Shown: positions 1 to 5,238 of the stretch, one piece after another
Position numbering within the stretch: the first letter of the stretch is position 1
Layout: each line of letters opens with the position of its first letter
Assembly (NCBI GenBank): GCA_016207585.1
Contig: JACQPI010000150.1
Location: forward strand, 1 to 7,153
Source of the DNA: Elusimicrobiota bacterium
Lineage (GTDB): Bacteria; Elusimicrobiota; Elusimicrobia; UBA1565; JACRDR01
Reading direction: 5' to 3'
DNA length: 7,153 nt
Made by a program: the position numbers and the translations under genes
Notes under the pieces: model-generated
The model's database searches: none
What the model was told of the DNA's origin: nothing
Seen by the model: the letters and a program-made list of their open reading frames with translations, nothing else

Positions 1-112
1 CGCCAATATTAATAGTGAAATCAGGACGCAGACTATTTCCTGCTTCGCTAACAGGCAGATAATAACCCACCATAACCTATAACATGGTATTTAATTTGAA
101 ATCGAGAGTCAA

Positions 113-141
113 GAGTTCTCCCGGAGAGTTCTCCCGGAGAG
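113..141. repeat. 13-bp perfect tandem repeat with nested inverted repeats
   Basis: The unit GAGTTCTCCCGGA occurs twice in perfect head-to-tail register (113-125 and 126-138), followed by the first three bases of a third copy. Each junction contains the inverted repeat TCTCC-C-GGAGA (117-127 and 130-140). The middle also forms GGAGA-GT-TCTCC (123-134), so alternative small hairpins or two protein-binding half-sites are possible. It lies just upstream of the predicted hpf promoter, at about -75 to -47 from the expected transcription start. That position suits an activator or operator site better than a leader hairpin, if the promoter call is right. The repeat itself is seen directly; any regulatory role is inferred. 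A simple slippage duplication is the alternative. Confidence 0.7.
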
Positions 142-151
142 ACAAGGAAGT

Positions 152-181
152 TTGACAAAATTCAGCGAAAAGTGATTTAAT
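152..181 (+). promoter_or_regulatory. Predicted sigma-70-type promoter for the hpf-hprK-rapZ-PTS operon
   Basis: A perfect -35 hexamer TTGACA (152-157) is separated by 18 bases from TTTAAT (176-181), which matches the -10 consensus at five of six positions. It lies in an AT-rich stretch directly before the first gene of the operon. Transcription would be expected to begin about 188-190, at or next to the hpf ATG at 190. The transcript might therefore have essentially no 5' leader, in keeping with the absence of a Shine-Dalgarno sequence there. No sigma-54-type (TGGCAC/TTGC) element was seen. Further promoters upstream of the window cannot be excluded. Confidence 0.6.
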
Positions 182-189
182 CGGCCGTT

Positions 190-720
190 ATGCGTATTCA
201 TATCACGGCAAGGCACCTGAAGCTCACTCCTGCGATCCGTAGTTATGTCGAGGAAAAAGTCCAGAAGGCGCAAAAATATTTCTCTAGGATTACTTGGGTC
301 CAGGTCGTTCTTTCGGTCGAAAAAAGGACCCACAGAACCGAAATCGTTATTCATGCCGCTCACCAGACGCTTCGGGCCCTCGCGCAAGGGCAGGACCTCT
401 ACGCCGCGATAGATCTCGCCTCGGATAAGATCGACGCGCAACTGAAGAAGTATAAGGATCGGCTACGCGATCATCATGCGCGACAGGCGCAAACGCCCAT
501 CCCTCCGACGTTCATTCCCTCCCCCGACATGCGGTTTTCGGTCGTCAAGCAAGTTTCTCTCAAGCCCATGACGCGCGAAGAAGCGGTACAGGAAATGGAG
601 GCGCTTGGATACAGCTTCTGGCTCTTTTTGGACCGTGAGGACCGCCAGCTTCAGGTCGTCTTCCGACGCCTGGACGATACCTACGGGATACTGCGGCCAC
701 TCAGGCAGGGCGGCAGGTGA
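190..720 (+). CDS. hpf: Ribosome hibernation promoting factor, long form (HPF/RaiA family)
   Basis: This 176-residue protein should bind the decoding region of the 30S subunit and inactivate ribosomes in slow growth or starvation. Residues 1-100 form the HPF/YfiA domain: the start MRIHITARHLKLTPAI and the following helix SYVEEKV align with family N-termini, and a basic helix lies near KKYKDRLRDHH. After a Pro-rich linker (about 102-113), residues 116-172 match the C-terminal dimerisation domain of long HPFs, with KPMTREEA at 125-132 and a VVFRRLDDTYGI strand. Long HPFs pair ribosomes as 100S dimers without a separate RMF, so that behaviour is expected here. The ATG at 190 is the family start, but no Shine-Dalgarno precedes it and a -10 element ends only 8 bases upstream. 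It is the first gene of the operon, and its stop codon directly abuts the hprK ATG (TGAATG). Confidence 0.95.
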   Translation: MRIHITARHLKLTPAIRSYVEEKVQKAQKYFSRITWVQVVLSVEKRTHRTEIVIHAAHQTLRALAQGQDLYAAIDLASDKIDAQLKKYKDRLRDHHARQAQTPIPPTFIPSPDMRFSVVKQVSLKPMTREEAVQEMEALGYSFWLFLDREDRQLQVVFRRLDDTYGILRPLRQGGR

Positions 721-1710
721 ATGCCCCAATTCGAGACGGCCATTCCCTCACTGAGTGTCGGGGAATTCTTCAAAGAACAAAAGCAGCGACTGAAGCTGGA
801 GTTGATCGCTGGGAAAGGCTCGCTGAATCGTAAGATTACGATTCCCGAGGTCAACCGCCCCGGCTTGTCCTTATCAGGCTTTCTAGAACATTTTCGCGCC
901 GAGCGCATCCAGATCATCGGCCACGGCGAACAGGCATACTGCCTGCGAGCCGAACCCAAGCGGCTTTTCGCTACGCTCTCGAAGATGCTCTCGCACAAGG
1001 ACCTTCCTTGCCTCGTCACCACGCGCAACCTCTCCATCCCGCAGCCGATCGTGCGGGCCTGCCGGCGCTTCGGCGTTCCCTTGCTACGCACGCGGTTCGA
1101 CACAGCTGTTTTTATTGGGGAGCTGGCGGCGTATCTGGAGAACCGGCTGTCGCCCGTCTCCAGGGTCCACGGGGTTCTCGTGGACGTGTACGGTTTGGGA
1201 GTCCTCATCCAAGGTGATTCCGGGATCGGGAAATCCGAGTGCGCCTTGGAGCTCCTCAAGCGCGGGCACATCCTCGTCGCGGACGACGTCGTGGAAATTC
1301 AGAAGCGGCACGGCGGGATGCTCGTCGGCCGGTGCCCTGACAACCTCCGGCACCATATGGAGGTGCGCGGGCTAGGGATACTCGACGTCAAGCTCCTTTT
1401 CGGAATCGGATCGATCCTCGACCAGACGAGGATCGAATTGTCGGTCCACCTGGAGCTGTGGAACCAGGTTTCGAATTACGAAAGGGCGGGCTTGGAGATG
1501 TTGGCGACGCGGATCATGGGCGTCGAGATTCCAGACGTGCGCATCCCCGTCAGCCCAGGACGGAATCTGGCGATACTCATCGAGGTGGCCGCGCTCAACC
1601 AGCGGCTGCGCTCCCAGGGATATTTCAGCGCGCAGACCTTCAACCAGACCCTCATCGACAAGATGAGGCACGCGTCCTCGGCGCGCCGCGCGCTGGAGGG
1701 ACCGCGGTGA
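721..1710 (+). CDS. hprK: HPr kinase/phosphorylase (HPrK/P)
   Basis: This 329-residue cytoplasmic enzyme phosphorylates HPr on its regulatory serine with ATP or pyrophosphate, and removes that phosphate by phosphorolysis. The N-terminal domain (about 1-135) precedes a kinase domain with every hallmark. His150 lies in HGVLVDVYG, the Walker A is GDSGIGKS (165-172), and the acidic pair Asp188/Asp189 sits in VADDVVEI. The family signature MEVRGLGILDV begins at Met213, and the K3 loop PVSPGRN is at 276-282. Length is normal for the family (about 310-330). Its substrate, HPr with an intact Ser site, is encoded about 3.2 kb downstream in the same transcript. The ATG follows the hpf stop immediately, with AGGTGA spanning that stop as a possible ribosome site; coupling to hpf translation is likely. 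Its last four bases overlap the rapZ start (GTGA). Confidence 0.96.
   Translation: MPQFETAIPSLSVGEFFKEQKQRLKLELIAGKGSLNRKITIPEVNRPGLSLSGFLEHFRAERIQIIGHGEQAYCLRAEPKRLFATLSKMLSHKDLPCLVTTRNLSIPQPIVRACRRFGVPLLRTRFDTAVFIGELAAYLENRLSPVSRVHGVLVDVYGLGVLIQGDSGIGKSECALELLKRGHILVADDVVEIQKRHGGMLVGRCPDNLRHHMEVRGLGILDVKLLFGIGSILDQTRIELSVHLELWNQVSNYERAGLEMLATRIMGVEIPDVRIPVSPGRNLAILIEVAALNQRLRSQGYFSAQTFNQTLIDKMRHASSARRALEGPR
1695..1700 (+). promoter_or_regulatory. Strong ribosome binding site that fixes the rapZ start
   Basis: GGAGGG lies inside the 3' end of hprK, six bases before GTG at 1707. It decides the rapZ start, because the reading frame stays open far upstream (back to at least 1458) and could otherwise be over-extended into hprK. 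Confidence 0.75.
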
Positions 1711-2597
1711 AAAAACGCAGCGCGGAGGGAACCCGCCGGCCGCGGCCCCGCAAATCCCTGTTCATCATCACGGGAATCTCCGGGGCGGGGCGCAGCCAGG
1801 CATTGAAGTGCTTCGAGGATTTCGGCTTTTTCTGCGTGGACAACCTGCCGATCGCGTTGCTCGATCGGTTTGCCTCGCTGCTGGCGCGCGAGCGCCATCC
1901 CGCCCGCGTCGCGCTGGGCATCGACATCCGAGAGGGCCGTTTCCTTAGGAGCCTGGCGCAGCCGCTGAAGGGGCTGCGCGAAAAGGGATTCTCCTATCGG
2001 ATTATTTTCCTCGACGCCTCGGACCGAGTCGTCGTTCAACGGTATTCCGAGACGCGCCACCGGCACCCGTTGGGGAAGAACCTCCTTAGCGCGGTGCGGC
2101 GGGAGCGGCGCATCCTGACCGATTTGAAGGCGATCTCCGACAAGGTGATCGATACCAGCGACATGACTCTCGGGGAGCTCAAGGAAACCCTTTCCGAGGC
2201 GCTCGAGTTGAAGCAAACGCGGGAGATGAATCTTTCCATTGTTTCCTTCGGGTATAAATACGGCCTACCCCTGGACGCGGACATCGTCATGGACGTGCGG
2301 TTCATGCCCAATCCAAACTATATATCGTCGCTTAGGAGAAAGACGGGTCTGGAGGCCGCAGTCCGCAAGTTTCTTGTCGGCCAGCCGGCATGCCGGGAAT
2401 TTTTGTCCAAATATTCGGACCTCATCCAGTTCCTTCTGCCCAACTACATCCGGGAGGGAAAATCCTACCTGACGATCGCGGTCGGCTGCACGGGCGGTCG
2501 CCACCGCAGCGTCTTCATCACGCGCTATTTGACGCAGGAACTGCAGAGAAGCGGCTATGCGGTTCGAGAGTTTCATCGCGACATCCACCGGGGATAA
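1707..2597 (+). CDS. rapZ: RapZ/YvcJ-family P-loop nucleotide-binding protein (RNase adapter protein)
   Basis: This 296-residue protein belongs to the RapZ (YhbJ/YvcJ) family. In E. coli RapZ delivers the GlmZ small RNA to RNase E and senses glucosamine-6-phosphate; Bacillus YvcJ binds and hydrolyses nucleotides. After a basic N-terminal tail (about 1-16), the P-loop reads GISGAGRS (23-30), with Arg29 where Lys is canonical, then CVDNLP (43-48). The C-terminal RNA- and metabolite-binding domain ends with GCTGGRHRS (260-268) and an HRDIHRG tail, both family signatures. Length is close to E. coli RapZ (284). GTG at 1707 was chosen because GGAGGG lies six bases upstream and the GTGA overlaps the hprK stop. 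No glmY/glmZ-like RNA was recognised in the window, so the RNA target, if any, is unknown. Confidence 0.94.
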   Translation: MKKRSAEGTRRPRPRKSLFIITGISGAGRSQALKCFEDFGFFCVDNLPIALLDRFASLLARERHPARVALGIDIREGRFLRSLAQPLKGLREKGFSYRIIFLDASDRVVVQRYSETRHRHPLGKNLLSAVRRERRILTDLKAISDKVIDTSDMTLGELKETLSEALELKQTREMNLSIVSFGYKYGLPLDADIVMDVRFMPNPNYISSLRRKTGLEAAVRKFLVGQPACREFLSKYSDLIQFLLPNYIREGKSYLTIAVGCTGGRHRSVFITRYLTQELQRSGYAVREFHRDIHRG

Positions 2598-2622
2598 CCG
2601 CTCCGATCCGAAATAATGTAAC

Positions 2623-2657
2623 ATGGACCCTGAGAGGTCCGCGGTATCATGGTCCAT
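2623..2657 (+). promoter_or_regulatory. Alternative hairpins covering the IIA ribosome site and start codon
   Basis: In the 51-base rapZ-IIA gap, ATGGACC (2623-2629) can pair in two ways. GGACC can pair with GGTCC at 2636-2640, which would sequester part of the purine-rich GAGAGG (2632-2637), the likely ribosome site. ATGGACC can instead pair with GGTCCAT at 2651-2657, which overlaps the start codon at 2649-2651. The two pairings are mutually exclusive. The complementarity is seen directly; a role in setting expression of the PTS half of the operon is inference. No U-tract follows, so it is not a canonical intrinsic terminator. Confidence 0.3.
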
Positions 2658-3062
2658 TTTGTGATCATCACCCACGGGGAATTCGGGGCCTATTTGCTCG
2701 AGGCGGCGGAGGAGATCGTCGGCAGACAGGCCGACGGGATCCGGGCGGTTTCGATCTCGCCTCGATGGGCGGTCGACGAAGTACGCTCCAGGATCGCCGA
2801 GGCGATCGACAAGGAAAATTCCCCGGAAGGGCTCATCGTCGCAATCGACATCCCTGGAGGAACTCCGGCCAACGTCGTCCTTCCCATAGTCAAGAACATG
2901 CCGCACGTGAGGGTGATCAGCGGAGTCAATCTTTATATGTTGGTTTCGGCTTTCGGCCGGCGCTCGCGGGAGGGTATCGAGGAGGTGTTCCAGAAGATGA
3001 TGGCGGACGGACAAAAGTCGATCCGGGACATCAAGGCCATGATCTCCACCTCATGCCGGTAG
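2649..3062 (+). CDS. PTS mannose-family EIIA component
   Basis: This 137-residue cytoplasmic protein is the IIA (EIIA-Man/fructose/sorbose) domain, which takes phosphate from HPr and hands it to IIB. The N-terminal strand VHFVIITHGEFG contains the phosphorylatable His9 at the usual place. The segment IPGGTPANVV is the conserved family motif (GGTP-N), followed by VRVISGVNLYML, also typical. Length fits a free-standing IIA domain (about 130-140); in E. coli ManX the IIA and IIB domains are fused, whereas here they are separate. It follows rapZ after 51 bases containing possible regulatory hairpins. Its 3' end overlaps IIB by 10 bases. In many related clusters this gene stands alone as a regulatory protein, but here IIB, IIC and IID follow, so a transport role is likely. 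Confidence 0.94.
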   Translation: MVHFVIITHGEFGAYLLEAAEEIVGRQADGIRAVSISPRWAVDEVRSRIAEAIDKENSPEGLIVAIDIPGGTPANVVLPIVKNMPHVRVISGVNLYMLVSAFGRRSREGIEEVFQKMMADGQKSIRDIKAMISTSCR

Positions 3063-3541
3063 TTCTCGTCCGCATCGATGATCGCCTGGTGCATGGTCAG
3101 GTGGTGGAGAGCTGGATACCGTTCGTCGAGGCGGAGTGGGTCCTGGTCGTTTCGGATGCGGTCGCCTCCGACCCAACCCAGAGGATCTTGATGCGTTTGG
3201 CTCTTCCGGAGAATGTCGGGTTGGAGGTGTTGTCGGTTGAGCAGGCGGGACCGCGCGTCACGGAGTTGGACCGGGCTCCGGAAAGGGTATTGATCCTGGC
3301 GCCGTCTCCGAGAGAGGTGTTGGCGCTGCTGCGCGCCGGGGCCGGTTTTCAGGCGGTCAACGTCGGTGGGGTGTACTACAGCGTCGGACAGGTGCATTTG
3401 GGGAAGCTTGTTTATTTGGCCGCCGAGGACCAAGCCGCTTTGCAGGGCATCGCGGATCTCGGAATCACGATCGAGGGGCAACGTGTCCCTTCGGAAAAGA
3501 AAATAAATTTGGCGGAGTTCGTTGTTCAGTTGCAGGGGTGA
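3053..3541 (+). CDS. PTS mannose/sorbose-family EIIB component
   Basis: This 162-residue cytoplasmic protein passes phosphate from IIA to the incoming sugar. The N-terminus VVLVRIDDRLVHGQVV is the signature of the family, with His14 as the phosphorylation site. A later NVGGVYYSVGQ segment and the C-terminal IEGQRVPSEKK are also characteristic. Length is normal (about 150-165). The frame stays open well upstream, but ATG 3053 is chosen because it places His14 at the conserved distance from the N-terminus and nothing upstream resembles the family. The gene overlaps the end of IIA by 10 bases and lacks a clear Shine-Dalgarno, so translation is probably coupled to IIA. Sugar specificity cannot be read from the sequence. 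Confidence 0.94.
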   Translation: MPVVLVRIDDRLVHGQVVESWIPFVEAEWVLVVSDAVASDPTQRILMRLALPENVGLEVLSVEQAGPRVTELDRAPERVLILAPSPREVLALLRAGAGFQAVNVGGVYYSVGQVHLGKLVYLAAEDQAALQGIADLGITIEGQRVPSEKKINLAEFVVQLQG

Positions 3542-3566
3542 CCGACCGGTAGGATGCGGGTCGCGC

Positions 3567-3572
3567 GGGAGG
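3567..3572 (+). promoter_or_regulatory. Ribosome binding site for the IIC gene
   Basis: GGGAGG, within GGGAGGGG (3567-3574), lies in the 35-base IIB-IIC gap. Counted from GGAGG (3568-3572), it is four bases from GTG 3577 and seven bases from TTG 3580. The spacing slightly favours TTG, although the two starts differ by a single residue. Confidence 0.6.
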
Positions 3573-3576
3573 GGAT

Positions 3577-4197
3577 GTGTTGGACGCTAGGTGCTGGGGA
3601 AACCTTCCCTGGTTGTGTCTCGGCGCGGCGATCATCGAGCTCGATGGGGCTCACGTCGGCCAATGGATGGTTTCCAGACCGTTGGTCCTTGGGCCGGCGC
3701 TAGGCTGGGCTTGCGGCGATATCCAGTCTGGGGCGTTTATCGGCGCGGTAGTTGAGATGCTGCTGGCGAGCGACCTGTCGGTGGGGAGCGTGGTTCCCTT
3801 GAACGGTTCGGTGGCGACCGCGATCGCGGTCCTTCTGACGGGAGGGGAGGCTCGCGTCGAGGAGGCCGTTGCGATCCCGGCGGCCCTGGTAGCGGGATTC
3901 GCGCACGCCAGGATCGAGCGCGGCGAGAGGATCTGGCGCAACGGCTGGATCCGGGAGATCCGACAGGACGTGCAGGACGGCAAGGAAATTGCGTTCGGAA
4001 CGCTGATGGCTCGGGCGATCGGCGGGCATCTCTTTTTTACATGGGCGTTCCTATGCGTTTGCCTGCTGGTATTGACGCCGGGCCTTTCATGGGGATGGTC
4101 CGCGGCGCCGGAGCCGGTCCGTGAGGGCATGAGGTGGGCGTGGCGGGCGGCTCCCTGGTTGGCGATGGCGCGCCTCGTCCGAGTTTTTTGGAAATGA
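3577..4197 (+). CDS. PTS mannose/sorbose-family EIIC membrane component
   Basis: This is a polytopic inner-membrane protein of 206 residues, one half of the IIC/IID sugar channel. The conserved N-terminal region is clear: IIELDGAHVGQWMVSRPLVLGPALGWACGD matches in pieces the family pattern LD-x-x-x-x-GQ-x-x-x-SRPxVxGPxxGxxxGD. It is followed by GAFIGAVVEMLL and SVGSVVPLNGSVATAIAVLL, which replaces the common PPD/PPN turn with PLN. Later hydrophobic stretches (about 145-175) form further membrane spans. It is short for the family, whose members are often 230-270 residues, but no frameshift was seen and it ends normally on an ATGA overlap with IID. GTG 3577 is given as the start; TTG 3580 has better spacing from the ribosome site. 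The substrate is unknown. Confidence 0.9.
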   Translation: MLDARCWGNLPWLCLGAAIIELDGAHVGQWMVSRPLVLGPALGWACGDIQSGAFIGAVVEMLLASDLSVGSVVPLNGSVATAIAVLLTGGEARVEEAVAIPAALVAGFAHARIERGERIWRNGWIREIRQDVQDGKEIAFGTLMARAIGGHLFFTWAFLCVCLLVLTPGLSWGWSAAPEPVREGMRWAWRAAPWLAMARLVRVFWK

Positions 4198-4967
4198 TGA
4201 ATTGGAAGCGTCGAACCGAGATTTTTTTGCGCAGCCTGTTCCTGCAGGCCTGTTGGAATTGGGAGAGGATGCAGAATTTCGGGTTCGCCTTTTGCGTGGA
4301 ACCCGGCTTGCGCCGCATCTATACGGGAGAGGCCTTGCGGGAGGCGCGCCTACGGCATTTGGACACATTCAACACTCAGCCGTATCTGGCCGGCATGATC
4401 GCCGGCGTCGTTTTGCGAATGGAACGAGTCGCGGCGAACGGCGACGGGCGCGTTGAGAGAATCGAGACGCTCAAGCGCGCCTTGGCGACTGCCCTGGCCG
4501 CGATCGGAGATGTTTGTTTCTGGGCCAAGCTGCGGCCGCTGAGCGTGGCGGCGGCGCTGACGGTCGGGTCCGTCGTGTGGGTGTTGGGAGGGGCGGCGAG
4601 GGGAGGGTTCCTGGCGGGGGCCGGAGTTTTCCTAGGGCTTTTCAATTTGCCGGCCGTGTGGATTCGCTGGGCCGGCATTCGGCTGGGATACGAGAATGGA
4701 GAGGCGGTCGCCGCGGCGATCGAGCGCATGAACTGCCAGCGCCTCATCGGCAGGCTGCAGAACGCGGGGCGGGTCGCCACAGCGGTCTTGGCGGCCCTGG
4801 CTCTGGCGGCTTGGCCTTTGGCCGCGGGGCGCGGCTGGAAGGAAGCGCTGGCTCACGGGATGATTTTCGCGGCGTGCCTGCTGTTGCAGGCGCATCCCAT
4901 ATCGGTCCTGAGAGCCTACGGGGCGCTCGTCGCGGCCGGGCTCTTCGGGGCTCTGACGCTCCAATGA
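4194..4967 (+). CDS. PTS mannose/sorbose-family EIID membrane component
   Basis: This 257-residue protein is the IID subunit that, with IIC, forms the mannose-family permease. The N-terminal amphipathic and cytoplasmic region has the hallmarks RSLFLQACWNWERMQNFGFAF (given in part: Arg13, Gln18, Asn22, Glu24, Met26-Gln27, Gly30). The segments RHLDTFNTQPYLAG and GDVCFWAKLRPL follow, all at family positions. The C-terminal half (from about 115) is strongly hydrophobic, with several predicted spans ending in YGALVAAGLFGALTLQ. It is slightly short for the family (about 260-285). The frame opens upstream at 4134, but ATG 4194 is preferred: it overlaps the IIC stop as ATGA and starts just before the conserved region. 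A second ATG follows at 4197. The ribosome site is weak, so translational coupling to IIC is likely. Confidence 0.92.
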   Translation: MMNWKRRTEIFLRSLFLQACWNWERMQNFGFAFCVEPGLRRIYTGEALREARLRHLDTFNTQPYLAGMIAGVVLRMERVAANGDGRVERIETLKRALATALAAIGDVCFWAKLRPLSVAAALTVGSVVWVLGGAARGGFLAGAGVFLGLFNLPAVWIRWAGIRLGYENGEAVAAAIERMNCQRLIGRLQNAGRVATAVLAALALAAWPLAAGRGWKEALAHGMIFAACLLLQAHPISVLRAYGALVAAGLFGALTLQ

Positions 4968-5230
4968 CCTTGAAGAAGATTTTGAAGGTGAACAACCGGT
5001 TGGGGCTTCACGCGCGCCCCGCGGCTCTTTTCGTGCAGACCGCCAGCCGGTTCAAGTGCATCGTGAAGGTCGCTAAGGACGATGTCGAAGTGAACGGCAA
5101 GAGCATGATGGGGTTGATGATGCTCGCGGCGGAACAGGGTTCGGCGTTGACGATTACGCTCGATGGGGACGACGCGACCGAGGCGCTGCGTGAAATCGAG
5201 GACGTCTTCGCGCGTAATTTCGGAGAATAG
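4964..5230 (+). CDS. ptsH: Phosphocarrier protein HPr
   Basis: This 88-residue cytoplasmic phosphocarrier accepts phosphate from Enzyme I on a histidine and passes it to PTS IIA proteins. The active-site loop NRLGLHARPA places the catalytic His at residue 16 (His15 in standard numbering). The regulatory site VNGKSMMGLMML has Ser47, equivalent to Ser46, the target of HPr kinase; its sequence is the form recognised by HPrK/P, and hprK is in the same operon. Length matches the family (85-90). ATG 4964 overlaps the IID stop as ATGA. No good Shine-Dalgarno is present, so coupling to IID is likely. HPr normally must be abundant, so a weak coupled start is slightly unexpected. Confidence 0.96.
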   Translation: MTLKKILKVNNRLGLHARPAALFVQTASRFKCIVKVAKDDVEVNGKSMMGLMMLAAEQGSALTITLDGDDATEALREIEDVFARNFGE

Positions 5231-5238
5231 GAATATCC

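Noticed and set aside
69..88. ACCAT...ATGGT inverted repeat in the upstream region
   Set aside because: Only five base pairs with a ten-base loop in AT-rich DNA; too weak to call a hairpin or operator.
681..1271. Long open frame on the minus strand opposite hpf/hprK
   Set aside because: It is wholly antisense to hprK, whose motifs are unambiguous, has no recognisable domain, and is the usual mirror of a GC-rich coding strand.
1458..1706. Upstream extension of the rapZ frame into hprK
   Set aside because: The extra sequence has no similarity to RapZ N-termini, whereas GTG 1707 has GGAGGG at ideal spacing and a GTGA overlap.
2529..2560. TTGACG resembling a -35 box near the end of rapZ
   Set aside because: No acceptable -10 hexamer lies at 15-19 bases; probably chance within coding sequence.
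2625..2640. GGACC-CTGAGA-GGTCC as a terminator after rapZ
   Set aside because: The stem is five base pairs and no run of T follows, so it does not meet the form of an intrinsic terminator.
2265..3014. 249-codon minus-strand open frame across the rapZ/IIA junction
   Set aside because: It overlaps two well-identified plus-strand genes and its translation shows no family signature; a compositional shadow.
2390..3052. Upstream extension of the IIB frame over rapZ and IIA
   Set aside because: The IIB signature RIDDRLVHGQ must lie close to the N-terminus; the extension is low-complexity, out-of-frame rapZ/IIA sequence.
4514..4963. Upstream extension of the HPr frame over IID
   Set aside because: HPr is a conserved 85-90 residue protein, and the extension is Gly/Arg-rich out-of-frame IID sequence.
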